From: Blastomyces gilchristii SLH14081
Lineage: Eukaryota; Ascomycota; Eurotiomycetes; Onygenales; Ajellomycetaceae
Assembly (NCBI RefSeq): GCF_000003855.2
Contig: NW_003101670.1
Location: 1,285,705 to 1,349,704 of the forward strand
Length of the DNA: 64,000 nt
Direction: 5' to 3'
The position numbers and the translations under genes were made by a program. Shown one piece after another: positions 1 to 10,179 of this stretch. How positions within the stretch are numbered: the stretch's first letter is position 1; the number at the start of each line of letters is the position of its first letter. The notes beneath the pieces were generated by a model. That model did not search any database and was not told where the DNA came from. It was given only the letters and a program-made list of their open reading frames with translations.

Positions 1-1211
1 ATCTTTTTCTAATAAATCTGTTCTTTGTTATTCTGACTCTTACAGAGCTGATCAGTGATTCACTCTTCACAGATCTATAACTCTTATAGTGATCTGTAAG
101 CAGTGAATAAGAGTTATCAGTTTCTTCAGAGTTAAGAGTTTAGAGTCTTACTTAATAAGCTTATTCTATATATCTTTATTCAGTCTCTTTATAAATATTA
201 TTATTCAGATCTTGTTTCAGAGCTCTGTTTTCACAGATCTTAATTCATATCATAATTTTATAAAGTACTGTGAGTAGTCTTTATCAGATTTCTCATCTCT
301 TTTTCTAATATTAATGATTATAGTTCAGGTGTTCTCTGTCTGACTTATGAAGTTTCTCAACTTATTCTCTAGATAGATCTTGAGAACAGATTAGTGAGAT
401 CTCTTATAATTATTCTCTAGATAATTCAGTCAGTTCTTGACTTCAGTATAGTAGAGATCTGTCATTATATAGATAACAGATTCTTTATCTTTTATATTAT
501 ATAGTCAGACTTACAAGTCAATTTTAAATACAAACTTATAAAAGCTTTTATAGATTATGATTTAATAAGTAATCTTAAGTAATTATAGCTTAAGAAAGTT
601 TCTTTTCAGTTCATGAGTATCTCTGAAGATCATGTCTAGAGACTCAGTTTAAGAGTATTTACAGATAGTAAGTATTTCTTATAGAAAAATAGCTTGATTC
701 TGTGAGAGATGCTCAAGAATGTTCTTCACTAAGATTAATTTATTCATGAGTTTAAAGAGTTTCTCTATTATAGATATAGAGAATAATGTTCTGTGAGTAA
801 TTAATAAGTTCTCTGAGACTTCTTTTATAAAAGTTATTCATGATTTGAGTAGCTGCTTCTGAGTATCTGTAGTAGAGTTCACAGAGATTGAAGTATGTGA
901 GTTTCTAGTTCTTTTAGTTATAATAAGTGATTGCTGACTGACTGAGCCTGAAATATAAGAATAAGTGCTTACAGATGATTATTCAGATGTTTGCAGCTTG
1001 ACATGATATGTACTGTTAACTACTAGAAGTATTTATAATAGAAAGATAAAATATAGAGATTAAATGTATAATAGTATTCAAGCTGAGTTATAAATAGTAT
1101 TTACAAACTCCAGTCTATATAGTTATGTGTAGCCAAGGGCTGCTAACCCTATTAATTACATGAGAGATAGAAATAGAGGTAAAGAATTCATGAGAAGCGG
1201 GATTTCTTACA
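1..1211 (-). mobile_element. Gypsy A2, truncated at window edge: gag part and 5' LTR
   Basis: This is a second copy of the family A Ty3/Gypsy element. It aligns along its length with 35230-36449 of complete copy A1 and has the same orientation, so it holds the start of gag and the 5' LTR; the rest lies left of the window. Compared with A1 it has lost almost every CC, GG and CG and many CA/TG steps (mostly to TA), so it is older or more heavily mutated. The gag frame is closed by many stops. Its right border at 1211 is the mutated LTR end TTCTTACA. It was inserted in a D-type LTR, whose remainder begins at 1212. Confidence 0.85.
954..1211 (-). repeat. 5' LTR of Gypsy A2
   Basis: About 258 bp, matching the two 257-bp LTRs of A1. 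The canonical ends TGTAAGAA and TTCTTACA have decayed at one side to TATAAGAA. CC, GG and CG sites kept in the A1 LTRs are mostly changed here. Confidence 0.85.
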
Positions 1212-1353
1212 GTACATTATTATATACATGTATAAATATTCACTTCAATTGCTAATTCTCACACTTTCTCTTTCTTTTTCTTCTGTAACATTTTTCTCTT
1301 TGTTATATAAGTTCTATTTATTATGCTGATCTATTCGGCGTAGGCCTCTTACA
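1212..1353 (+). repeat. 3' part of a D-type LTR (element D3), cut by A2
   Basis: This is the last ~140 bp of a family D LTR, ending in GGCCTCTTACA. It matches the ends of the D4 and D5 5' LTRs and, in reverse, the starts of the D1 and D6 LTRs. It lies in + orientation, opposite to D2. It sits inside the first codons of D2 gag, so it marks a third D copy (or solo LTR) inserted in D2 and later cut by A2. Confidence 0.75.
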
Positions 1354-1366
1354 TATTATTAGACAT
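1354..1366 (-). pseudogene. Fragment of D2 gag start
   Basis: Thirteen bases that on the minus strand read ATGTCTAATAATA, the first codons (Met-Ser-Asn-Asn) of family D gag as seen in D1 near 14936 and D5 at 42901. The last four bases, ACAT, are one copy of the target duplication of B2; the other is at 9583-9586. Confidence 0.6.
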
Positions 1367-1533
1367 TGTGATTCAGAGGTTGCTTGGGCCAGCGTACGAT
1401 TACAGGTGTACGCCGGCTTCTTATATATCATACACTAAATTAATTAGTGACTGCTATGACTTCTTTACATTCATAAGCAAGTTCAGAAGCAGCTGTGTTA
1501 TTATCTGACAGTTGTACATTCTTCTGAACTACA
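1367..1533 (-). repeat. 3' LTR of Gypsy B2
   Basis: 167 bp, starting TGTGATTCAGAGG on the + strand and matching 9416-9582. It keeps a few CG-containing blocks, such as the segment around GTACGCCGGC, that are rare elsewhere in the window. Confidence 0.9.
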
Positions 1534-1989
1534 TCCTCTCTCATCAGATTCAGTCACACTCATATAATCATGATGTCTGTTCTAGCTTCATGCGGATTAG
1601 TGTGCCACTAGTGTTTGTAATCATGTAGTCTATTTCTGATTCAGCTAGTGTTCTGCATATACTCTCACAAAGAAACTTTCACTATATTACATCACTTATT
1701 CACTAACTTTTCTTATTCTTCAATCATCTTCTTCATCATCATCATCATCAAATGTTACTATCTTATTCAAGATTTCTACTTCTTCTTCTGTTCAACTCTT
1801 TCTATCTATTCATCTATTATATTATATGTGTTTCTGATGATGATCTCTCATTCTCATAACAAGCATTCTTGTAGTGCTTATACCAGGCAGTTTGTTAGCA
1901 GTAAGTGTAATATGTTGTGAAATGTGATCAGAACTTGTTTATCTTCTAACAATTGTCAGAATATACTATCATGAATAACACATCTTCTT

Positions 1990-3520
1990 CACCTTCTCAT
2001 ACATTTCTGACCCTCTTTTCTTCAGTGACATCTGATCATGTTTTTCTGATCATATTATATAACTGCAGATGCTGATATTTTAATTTGTGTAGAGTCTTCA
2101 CATGTTGACAGATCTGCATCTGCTAATGATCATGATCTCAATGTTGAATCATTGATTGAGAACTTAAAGAATGTGATAATGAAGAAATTGTCTGTGTTAT
2201 ATATGATCAGATCTTCTGTGTCTTCTTCTATTCTCTCTGTTTCTTTCTCTGCTGCTTCTTCTCAATCTTCTACACCTGTCTCTGTGTCTGGTTCTCCCGC
2301 TCTCACTACCTCTATTCTCATGACCTCTACTCTTACTACTTCTGTCTCTGTGTCTGGTTCTGCCATCTCTGCTTTCATTACTAGCTCTCCCCATTTCAAG
2401 AAGATGTTGCATAGACTTAATGATTCACATTTTTCAGTGTATACACTCTCACTCTTCTTGTCAACTTCTAGAACAATTTATTGTATAAAGACTGTGTACA
2501 ACACAACTATCTGAAGCTCAGTCACAGATACTGATTATTATATTTATTTTAAATATTTATGATGAGATAATTATTCATTTATATCAGAGAATTACTTCTC
2601 TTCTTAACAGTATTAAGATTATAAGTCTTTTTCTTTTCATCTTTTCTTTCTGATACTGATTTTTCTATTCTTAGAAGAAATTGTTATGAGTTTTATTATA
2701 TACAAAGTTATAATATTCACAGACATTAAGGAACTTTTTATAACTGTAAAGTTCAATATTATAAGAATATTCACTCTGATGAATTTCTTTGAAATGATAG
2801 ATCTGTATCAGCCTATTCTCTGATATCTATTAGCTAACTTTGTAGTACAGATAAAAGATATCTGTGTTTTCAGAAATAAGAATACAGATGTTATACTCTT
2901 TTACATTTACAGATGTGAGACTTATATATCTTATCTGAAATATTATTATAAGAATAAGCTGTTTGCACACTGTATTCTACTTTCTGTATTTCTCTATGTC
3001 TCTCTCTCTCTTTCTGAGAAGTCTTGTGTGTGTTGTAATTATATGTACAACTCTAAGATCAGTGAGTGTTTATTCAGTAACTATTCTTATCTCTGATTTT
3101 GTAATTTTTATACACTAATAATGATTCTTAGTTGCTTCAGCATCAGAGATCATTCTAATCAAAGATAATAATATCACTGAGACTACTCTCTTCTACTCTT
3201 AAGCTTCTTTCATCACTTTCTCTCTCTCTTCTGCAGAGAAGATTGTGTACATATCAGATTATAAGTATTCAGTCTCAGATGACTCTCACTGTTATTCATA
3301 TGATTCTGTGTCTTCTTCTTCTTTCATTTCTTCTATCTCTGCTCTCTCTGCTCTGACTTCTGATTCTGCAGATTTTATACTCTTCTTTAATTTTTCTACA
3401 TATACATATACACATTTCTATATTAGTATTTCAGTCAATCTTGTAACAAATGATATTAATGTTGTATACAGAGTAGTAGAGAAATCAGAGACATGCACAG
3501 TGTTATTACAAGAGTGACTT
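1990..3520 (+). pseudogene. Antisense reading frames of unknown function in the B2 3' region
   Basis: Running opposite to pol, this strand has long frames at 2152-2514 (120 codons, Ser/Thr/Val-rich middle, ending SRTIYCIKTVYNTTI), at about 2690-3110 (with a Cys-rich stretch, SCVCCNYMYNSKISEC) and at 3245-3517 (another Ser-rich block ending EKSETCTVLLQE). The same frames, with matching amino acids, occur antisense in B1 and the first two in B4. I recognise no domain. They could be a small accessory gene of family B, possibly spliced, or frames that happen to survive because CC/GG loss rarely makes stops in Ser-rich sequence. The gene call is inference. Confidence 0.4.
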
Positions 3521-4079
3521 ACAGCTCTTAAATCTCTTATAAATCTCAAGTTTTGAGATTTTCTTTGTTTTTGATGTTTTTCAGATGATGTGACATTGAA
3601 AATAGATTAAACATATAATGTATGAAAATGAATGAGATATGTATAATAACATTTATCTTTTTACAGCTGACTCTTATAATTGATAATCAATTCATTTTCT
3701 TTTTCTTATACTTTTTCTTTGTCTGCTAGTTACTACTCTTACATAATCTCTATATAATACAGTATTCAGTGACTAGATTCAGCAGCTTTTATCTTTTATA
3801 ATTCTGTCTCATGCATTATACTGTCTCTCTTCACTCACTCAGATTACTACAGTGAATAGCTTATTAAAACTAATCTCACTCAATCTCTGAGCATTCTCAG
3901 AAATTGAGATGACTTAGTCTCATATATCTGCAGATGTTTCAGATACTTCATTCTCTGTTATCTTCATAATTAAACTAGTGTAAACAGTTGAATTCAACTC
4001 TAAATTCCTTTTTCTTCTGTAATCTGATTCATGTGTAAGTCTGCTGCTTTGAAACTGCTCTTTATCATGTTACATCTAC

Positions 4080-5640
4080 TGTCTACAGTGTATTATTATA
4101 CAATCAGCTACAGTCTTATTACTTATTAAAGTATAGTGTTCATCTGATTTCTTCATTTCTTCTCATTCTTTTCTTATAATTGTTAAAAGATTGAAATAAG
4201 TGAGATTATCTGATTCATAAGTGTCTATGATTTCTCTTACTTTATAAGACTTTTCAATTGTAAGTCTCTTCTTTTTTAACACTGATAATAGTGCTGTGAA
4301 TAATTATAATCTGCTCAGATCTTATATCTTTGCTTTTATAAGTTATGAATTATTTATTAAGTTGTGTAAGATCTGTCTCTCTGATTCTTTCAATGTATAT
4401 GTTTTCAGAGAATATGATTTAAGTATTTTATATAACTTAAATCATCTAGATTGAAACTTCTCAGAACTCTCATTGTATACAAGAACTCATATTCTTATCT
4501 TAAGACTTAATTTCTTAACTAGTGAGTCTTATATTCTTTTCAATTGAATTGCTTAGTTCAGGAGTAACTTATTAGCTTTTGTACATGCATAGCTGATCTC
4601 TTTCAATCTTGATTTCACATCTGTGACTATTGTGTCTGTAACTGCTACTGCTGCATCTGTAACTGCTGTTCTCTCTCTTATCTTTTTCAAAGCATTCTTC
4701 AGAATGTGCAGGTGCAATTCATACAACAGATAGAATGATGAACACTTGAAGACTGCATGCTGCTGAATTCACATGACTAATAGCACCTGACTGAGATATT
4801 CATCTCATAATCTTGTAGACTTGCTCATTAGATATTTTATCAGTATATTACTCAAGATTTCATTCAAGTGTTTCACTTTCTCATTTATCTGTGAGTGATA
4901 TGATGTTATTCTACAATGTCTTGTCTGTAACTGGCTTATAAAATGTCTCATCACTTCTTCTGTAAGATTCACACTATTATCAGTTAGAATCTTGCACAGC
5001 ATTTCATAGTTGATATAGATCTCATTGTGTAGAAACTTCATCACTATCTTCTCTATTATCTCTGAAACTGCTTTCATAACTGATCAGTCAGTAGTATAAT
5101 CAATAGCAGTGATTATTCATCAATTTTCATTTAGTGTCTGCAGTAGTATATCTATGAGATTTATCTCTTATTATTTAAACAGTTATATCATACACTTTAT
5201 CTGATGTTGTACTTTCTCACATTCTAATTCTTTCTTAGATTCTTTTACAATCTGACAATTCAGGCACTCATGAGTGTATATCTGAATGTTCTCAGTCATG
5301 CTTGGCCAGTATACTCTTGATTCAAGTACACTCATGAGTTCAGGGCTTTCTAAGTGACTGAATTCCTTGTGTATGCAAGTCATCAAGTCACATCTAAAGA
5401 GATATTCTAGATAGAGAGCTTTCACATATTCTAGATTGCAGTAAAGCATAACATCATTTTTCAATTTTCTTAGCTTGAAGTTTGAAAGCATCTCTTCTAC
5501 TACTTTTACAAGATACTTATTATCTGACATCTTATCATTCTTCAAGTGAGAGATTATTATATTCACTCATTCTGATTTCTTACACTCTCTCAGTGCATTT
5601 AACACAAACTTCTCTTATATCTAATTCACAGAATTCTCAC
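4080..5640 (-). pseudogene. Gypsy B2 integrase (degraded)
   Basis: The minus strand encodes a broken Ty3/Gypsy integrase. The zinc-binding N-terminal half lies at about 5566-5200 (the C-x2-C pair reads CLNCQ). The catalytic core lies at about 5077-4805, with a recognisable target-search motif (LTDNSVNL, then YHSQINEK, where the family usually has TDNG and YHPQTNG). The C-terminal region runs to about 4080. Frames are interrupted by several stops. The parallel copy in B1 is at 25800-27360. Confidence 0.8.
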
Positions 5641-5699
5641 TCATGAAATCAGGTCTGTGACTGATTGTATCAGATATTACAGCATCTGATTTCTTTCAG

Positions 5700-6900
5700 T
5701 ATTTAATATAAAGATTATACACTTGAAACTCTGAGATTCAACATGCTAAGTATTTGAAAGGTTTTATTATTAATTATAGATAGACAAGGCTTTCATGATC
5801 TGTGATCATCATTATTATATATCTATTATTAATATATCTATCTCACAACATCAGTGTGTGCTTAATTACTAGTAATTTCTTTTCATACACTGAGTAATTG
5901 AGCTCAGTGCCTGATAGTTTTCTACTATTATATATTATCAGATACAGCTTGTCATTCTTACTTATCTATAGAAGAGTGTCTCTGATAGCTCATTTAGATG
6001 TATCTGTCTCAATATAGAAAGATTTATCACAATCTGATTGAATAAGTACTGAGAATGTTATTATACATTTTCTCAGTGTGAGAAAAGCCTCTTTACACAC
6101 AGTATTTCAGATGATTAAATAAAACTTCTTCTTTCACAGATTTGTATTCATTTCTCTTAAGAGATTTGAGAGTGATGTAGATATTTGTATAAAATTCTTG
6201 ATAAATCTGCAGTAATATAAGATTAATTCAAGAAACTGTTGTATATAATGTACATTTCTCAGCTACAGTCAATTCACTATGACATTCAATTTCTCTGAGA
6301 TGAGGTGTATACAGTCATCACTTACTATATATTCTACAAACTTGAACTCTTTCATTTCAAACACATAATTTGTTGATTTGATATAGAGCTTATACTCTGT
6401 CAGAGTTATAAGCACTTCATTGAGATGCTTTAGATATTTATTGTATGAGTTTGAAAAGACTAGAATATTATCAAGATATACAAGATATGAGATTTTATTC
6501 TGTTTATGAAGAATTGTATTCATTATTATTTGAAAGATAATAAGTACATTTGTCAGACTGAATGATATTATCAGGAATTCAAACTTTCTTCATTGTATAT
6601 TAAACATGGTTCACAGAACTGACAGCTCATCTATGCAGATCTGTCAGTATTCTGAGAGAAGATCAATCTTCAATAGATATCAGACATTTCCAACTGTATT
6701 CAACTGTTGTTGAATTCATGATAATGAATATTCATTCTTGATTGTAAGCTTGTTAAGTGCTTGATAATTGATACACATCTGTCACTCCTTATTCATCTTT
6801 TTCATAAATAGAACTGAAAAGCCTCACACACTTAATGAGAGTTATATAAGATTATATTCTAGAAGGTCTGTAATCTGACACTTCTGTTCTTTGAGATGCA
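5700..6900 (-). pseudogene. Gypsy B2 reverse transcriptase and RNase H (degraded)
   Basis: On the minus strand, the reverse transcriptase active-site region reads VYLDNILVFS near 6490-6450; the normal YLDDILVFS has one Asp changed to Asn. It is followed by KSTNYVFEMKEFKFVEYIVSDD, where the usual Gly of FLGY is Glu, a GG-to-GA change. RNase H sequence follows to about 5700. No long frame survives. Confidence 0.82.
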
Positions 6901-7399
6901 TTTGTGACAGAGAGTACACATTCTGATTGATTGATTTTACATTCTCTGTGTCAATCTCATGTACAAATTCTTGTTTCAGCAGTAATTTCAGTGAAAGATC
7001 TGTTCAGAAGATCTTCTCATACTTCTTCAGAAGCTTCTTCATACACTTGTTCTCTCACATATTCTTTATCTTGATTTTCTCTGCTTTCAGGTTCTGTATA
7101 ACATACAGAATACTTTTGAATGAGATCTTATAAATTGTTCTCTTTGCTTATTGATGTGTAAGCAGATTTAACTCTTCTATATCAGAGATGTGAAATGTTC
7201 TTCTCATATCAGTTGATAGAATTGTATGAATCATTCTCTTTCTATCAGTCAACTGCATATAACATGTACATCATTGAATCTGTAGATTGAATCTTTGAAA
7301 TCAATCAAGTCTGAGAATAAGATTGTATTCCACATTCTGCAGCTCTCATGCTCAAGTATAGTAAGATCATTCTTTAAAGTACAAGAGAACTCTTACTCT

Positions 7400-9045
7400 T
7401 ACAGATGATATCAAATATTAATTATCAGATAATCTTATACATCAGAGATTCTTCACTTGACAGACCTCTTTCAGTCTTCAGATCATATAATTATCAATAT
7501 ATTATATAGAAGCTTCTGTGTCTGTTAACACTTTTGCAGCCATCTCTTGATTCTTACTCAAGTACTTCTTATATATTAACATTTCAGATCTCAAGGCATT
7601 GAGATGAATGTCTGCTTTATCATTCTTACTCACACCTCATTTGAGAGTCTGCTTTCTCTTGATATTCACAGAATTCAGAGAATCATCTAACATGAGCATC
7701 TCTTTCACTTTAAAGACTTTTCATAGAATATCAGTGAGTGTCTCTGAGCTCACTGATTCTGCTAGTTTTTTGACTCTCTTGCTTCTCTTGACTGCATATA
7801 CTGAGTGTAATCTTTTATATCATGATTTTAGCATTCACAGTTGAAGCAAGCTCAATGCTTATAATATCAAGATTTTCACTCAGAAAATCTCTTTTTCAGA
7901 GGATTCAGCACTTTAGTAATAACATTCAGATCTAGATTCATCACATTCAGATGTGTGACTTATGTCATAGAAGTCTGATTATCTGTTCTTCACTGAGATA
8001 TACTCAATTACAGTATTTTCTGTTATAATTGACTTACTTGTTTCTATATAATGAGAATGTTGTATGCTTCTTTCATCATGTCTGATTATAAGATTAAGCA
8101 TTTTCATTCTGCTCTCAACTCAGATGTAAGATCATGAATGAAGATCTGTAGACAGAAAGATGTTGAAAGCTCTTTATTTAATACAAGATAGTGTAAGCTG
8201 AAGTATGTGAAGTATGATATAAGATCACTCACTTGTCTACATCTTATAAAGTGTTTATAACACTTATCTTATATATTCACTTTCTCAAAGTTGTGCAAGA
8301 TTCATTTGAAAAACTCATTTCATATTCATGAGAATGAATATCACTCTGAGTCTGTAAGATTCATCTTTTCATCAGTCATTCATAATGACTTTGCTTTTCT
8401 GTGTAGAAATGTGACAGATCTTAAGACTTGTTAAAATTCTGTTAACTGTCTGTCTGTGAGTTCATATTCAATTCAATAATATGATCACATCTGACTTAGT
8501 CAGCTGATTGTAGTATCATTTTTTCAGTTGTCATTGAAGCTTGATGACTCAGACAGATCTTCTGACTTGATATATTTCATGCTTGAATTCTCATTCTGCA
8601 CAGTGATCTTCAATGATATGTATACTTCTGAAGAGGTTGTGAATAATCATGATAAGATCTTCAGGTTCAGTGTAGTCATCTGTCTATATAAATATTTAAT
8701 CTCTCACTGCAGATCTAAGATCTGGTTTTCTCTATTCTTATTAATAATGATAATTGTGTCAGTGAAGCTCTTTATAGTGAATGCTTGATCTGCTGTGAAT
8801 GCCAATTATTGTTTAACTTCTATCTCAGTCTGTCACTGTGTATGCAAGGTCTTGATCTTGTTTAGAATTCTTGTATACATATAGAGCTTTAATTTCAGTT
8901 CAGCAGTTTCAGCTGCTTTTCTTACTGCTTTGAGTAAACCCTCTGAGAGATTCTGCATATCTTTCAGTTCAGATAGCAGAGAAGGATGTTGTTCATATTG
9001 ACTAGAGAAGATATTCATTTCAGTGATTTCTTGTTGATCATACAA
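7400..9045 (-). pseudogene. Gypsy B2 gag and protease (degraded)
   Basis: The gag start region is open at 9045-8833 and includes SLLSELKDMQNL, shared with B1. Downstream gag has many stops. An aspartic protease motif reads DTEAS near 7540-7500, where the family has DTGAS; the Gly-to-Glu change is the expected result of GG-to-GA mutation and would inactivate it. The same lesion is present in B1. Confidence 0.75.
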
Positions 9046-9415
9046 TGTCTATCATTATATCACTATATCATTATATGATTTCTGTTATCATTGTACAACT
9101 TCAGTGATGATCACCCTCTCTTTTTATCCTTCTTTTGAGTAGGGAGTGAACTTCTTTGAATCTGGTTCACTGCTCTCATTCTCTTTCTCACATCTTATCT
9201 GTTCGCATATGTGGCATTCATCTGAGCATGGAGTTTTCCCTCAACAAGTGAAGCAGTATCAATCAGATGCTCTTTCACTCATCACTCTTTATACACTATC
9301 TTTTGAGATGTTCTAGGATCACACTGGCATGATAACTACAAATCACTTTGTAGATGGACTTATCACATTCTGGAGAAGCCTGCACTTCTCACCAGTTTTT
9401 AGACATGCTATCAGA

Positions 9416-9582
9416 TGTGATTCAAAGGTTGCTTGAGTCAGTATATGATTACAGATGTACATTAGCTTCTTATATATTATATGCTAAATTAATTAGTGGC
9501 TGCTATAGCCTCTTTACATTCATAAGCAAGTTTGAAAGCAGCCGCGTTATTATCCGACGGTTGTACGTTCTTCCGAACCATA
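9416..9582 (-). repeat. 5' LTR of Gypsy B2
   Basis: 167 bp. Its right part is hardly mutated: the block GCCGCGTTATTATCCGACGG keeps CC, GG and CG steps. The last bases have decayed from CACA to CATA. It is followed by the duplication ACAT. Confidence 0.9.
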
Positions 9583-9846
9583 ACATGATTATATCAATTA
9601 TTGAATGTGTAATATCTGTAAAAGTGTAATTGTATGAATATCTCATATGTCTGAGATATTAGAACTCTCAGATCTTTTATTAATATTCTCTTTGTAAGAT
9701 CTTGTTACAGAGTCAGAGTGACTGATGAGTAAGCTTCTATCTGAGAACTCAGTATCTGCTTAACTATTTGACTGTTTCTCTATTTCTTATATATTGTTAT
9801 GTATTCAGATATCTCAGTGAGTAATCATTTCTAATAAGAAGATAAT
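9583..9846 (-). other. Leader (5' UTR) of element D2, displaced by two insertions
   Basis: This matches the leader between 5' LTR and gag in D1 (14936-15178), D4 (18691-18985) and D5 (42573-42900). B2 cut it at the gag start on the left and D1 cut it on the right. Its last five bases, ATAAT (9842-9846), are the left copy of the D1 target duplication. Confidence 0.8.
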
Positions 9847-10175
9847 TGTAAGAGGCCTACGCCGAATAGATTGGTATAATATTATAGGTCTTATATAACA
9901 AAGAGAAAAACATTAGAGAAGAAAAGAAAGAGAAAGTGTAGAAATCAGTGATCAGAGTGAATATTTATACATATATGTGATGATGTATGCAGTGAAGCTT
10001 CAGAACAGAAGAATCTATATACATTTATAGCAGCTGAGAATCGGTGATTGAGAATGACTGAGAATCAGAGCATACATGTTTGAGAGTGAAGTGAAAGAAT
10101 CTATGAAGTGAAGTGAAAGAATCTATGAAGTGTAATAGAATAGTCTATATAATTGATCAGGCACAGCTCATCACA
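9847..10175 (-). repeat. 3' LTR of Gypsy D1
   Basis: 329 bp, TGTAAGAGGCC to TCATCACA on the + strand. It contains a short tandem repeat (AATCTATGAAGTGAAGTGAA type) near 10090-10130. A purine tract (AAAGAAGAAAGC on the minus strand) lies directly outside it at 10176-10192. Confidence 0.9.
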
Positions 10176-10179
10176 TTAG

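Larger units (their letters stand above)
1367..9582 (-). mobile_element. Gypsy B2, complete copy, 8216 bp, RIP-degraded
   Basis: This LTR retrotransposon is bounded by two 167-bp LTRs and a 4-bp target duplication ACAT (1363-1366 and 9583-9586). Read right to left it has gag, a protease, reverse transcriptase, RNase H and integrase, the Ty3/Gypsy order. A further ~2.5 kb lies between integrase and the 3' LTR and carries conserved antisense frames. A purine tract GAGAGAGGA lies directly before the 3' LTR. No frame is intact: stops are mostly TGA at expected Trp positions. It is the same family as B1, B3 and B4, and it split element D2 at its gag start. Confidence 0.93.

Noticed and set aside
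2197..2412. Arg/Ser-rich (SR-like) protein in the B2 3' segment
   Set aside because: The sense frame is only 71 codons, is broken or shifted in other copies, and is the mirror of the better conserved antisense Ser-rich frame.
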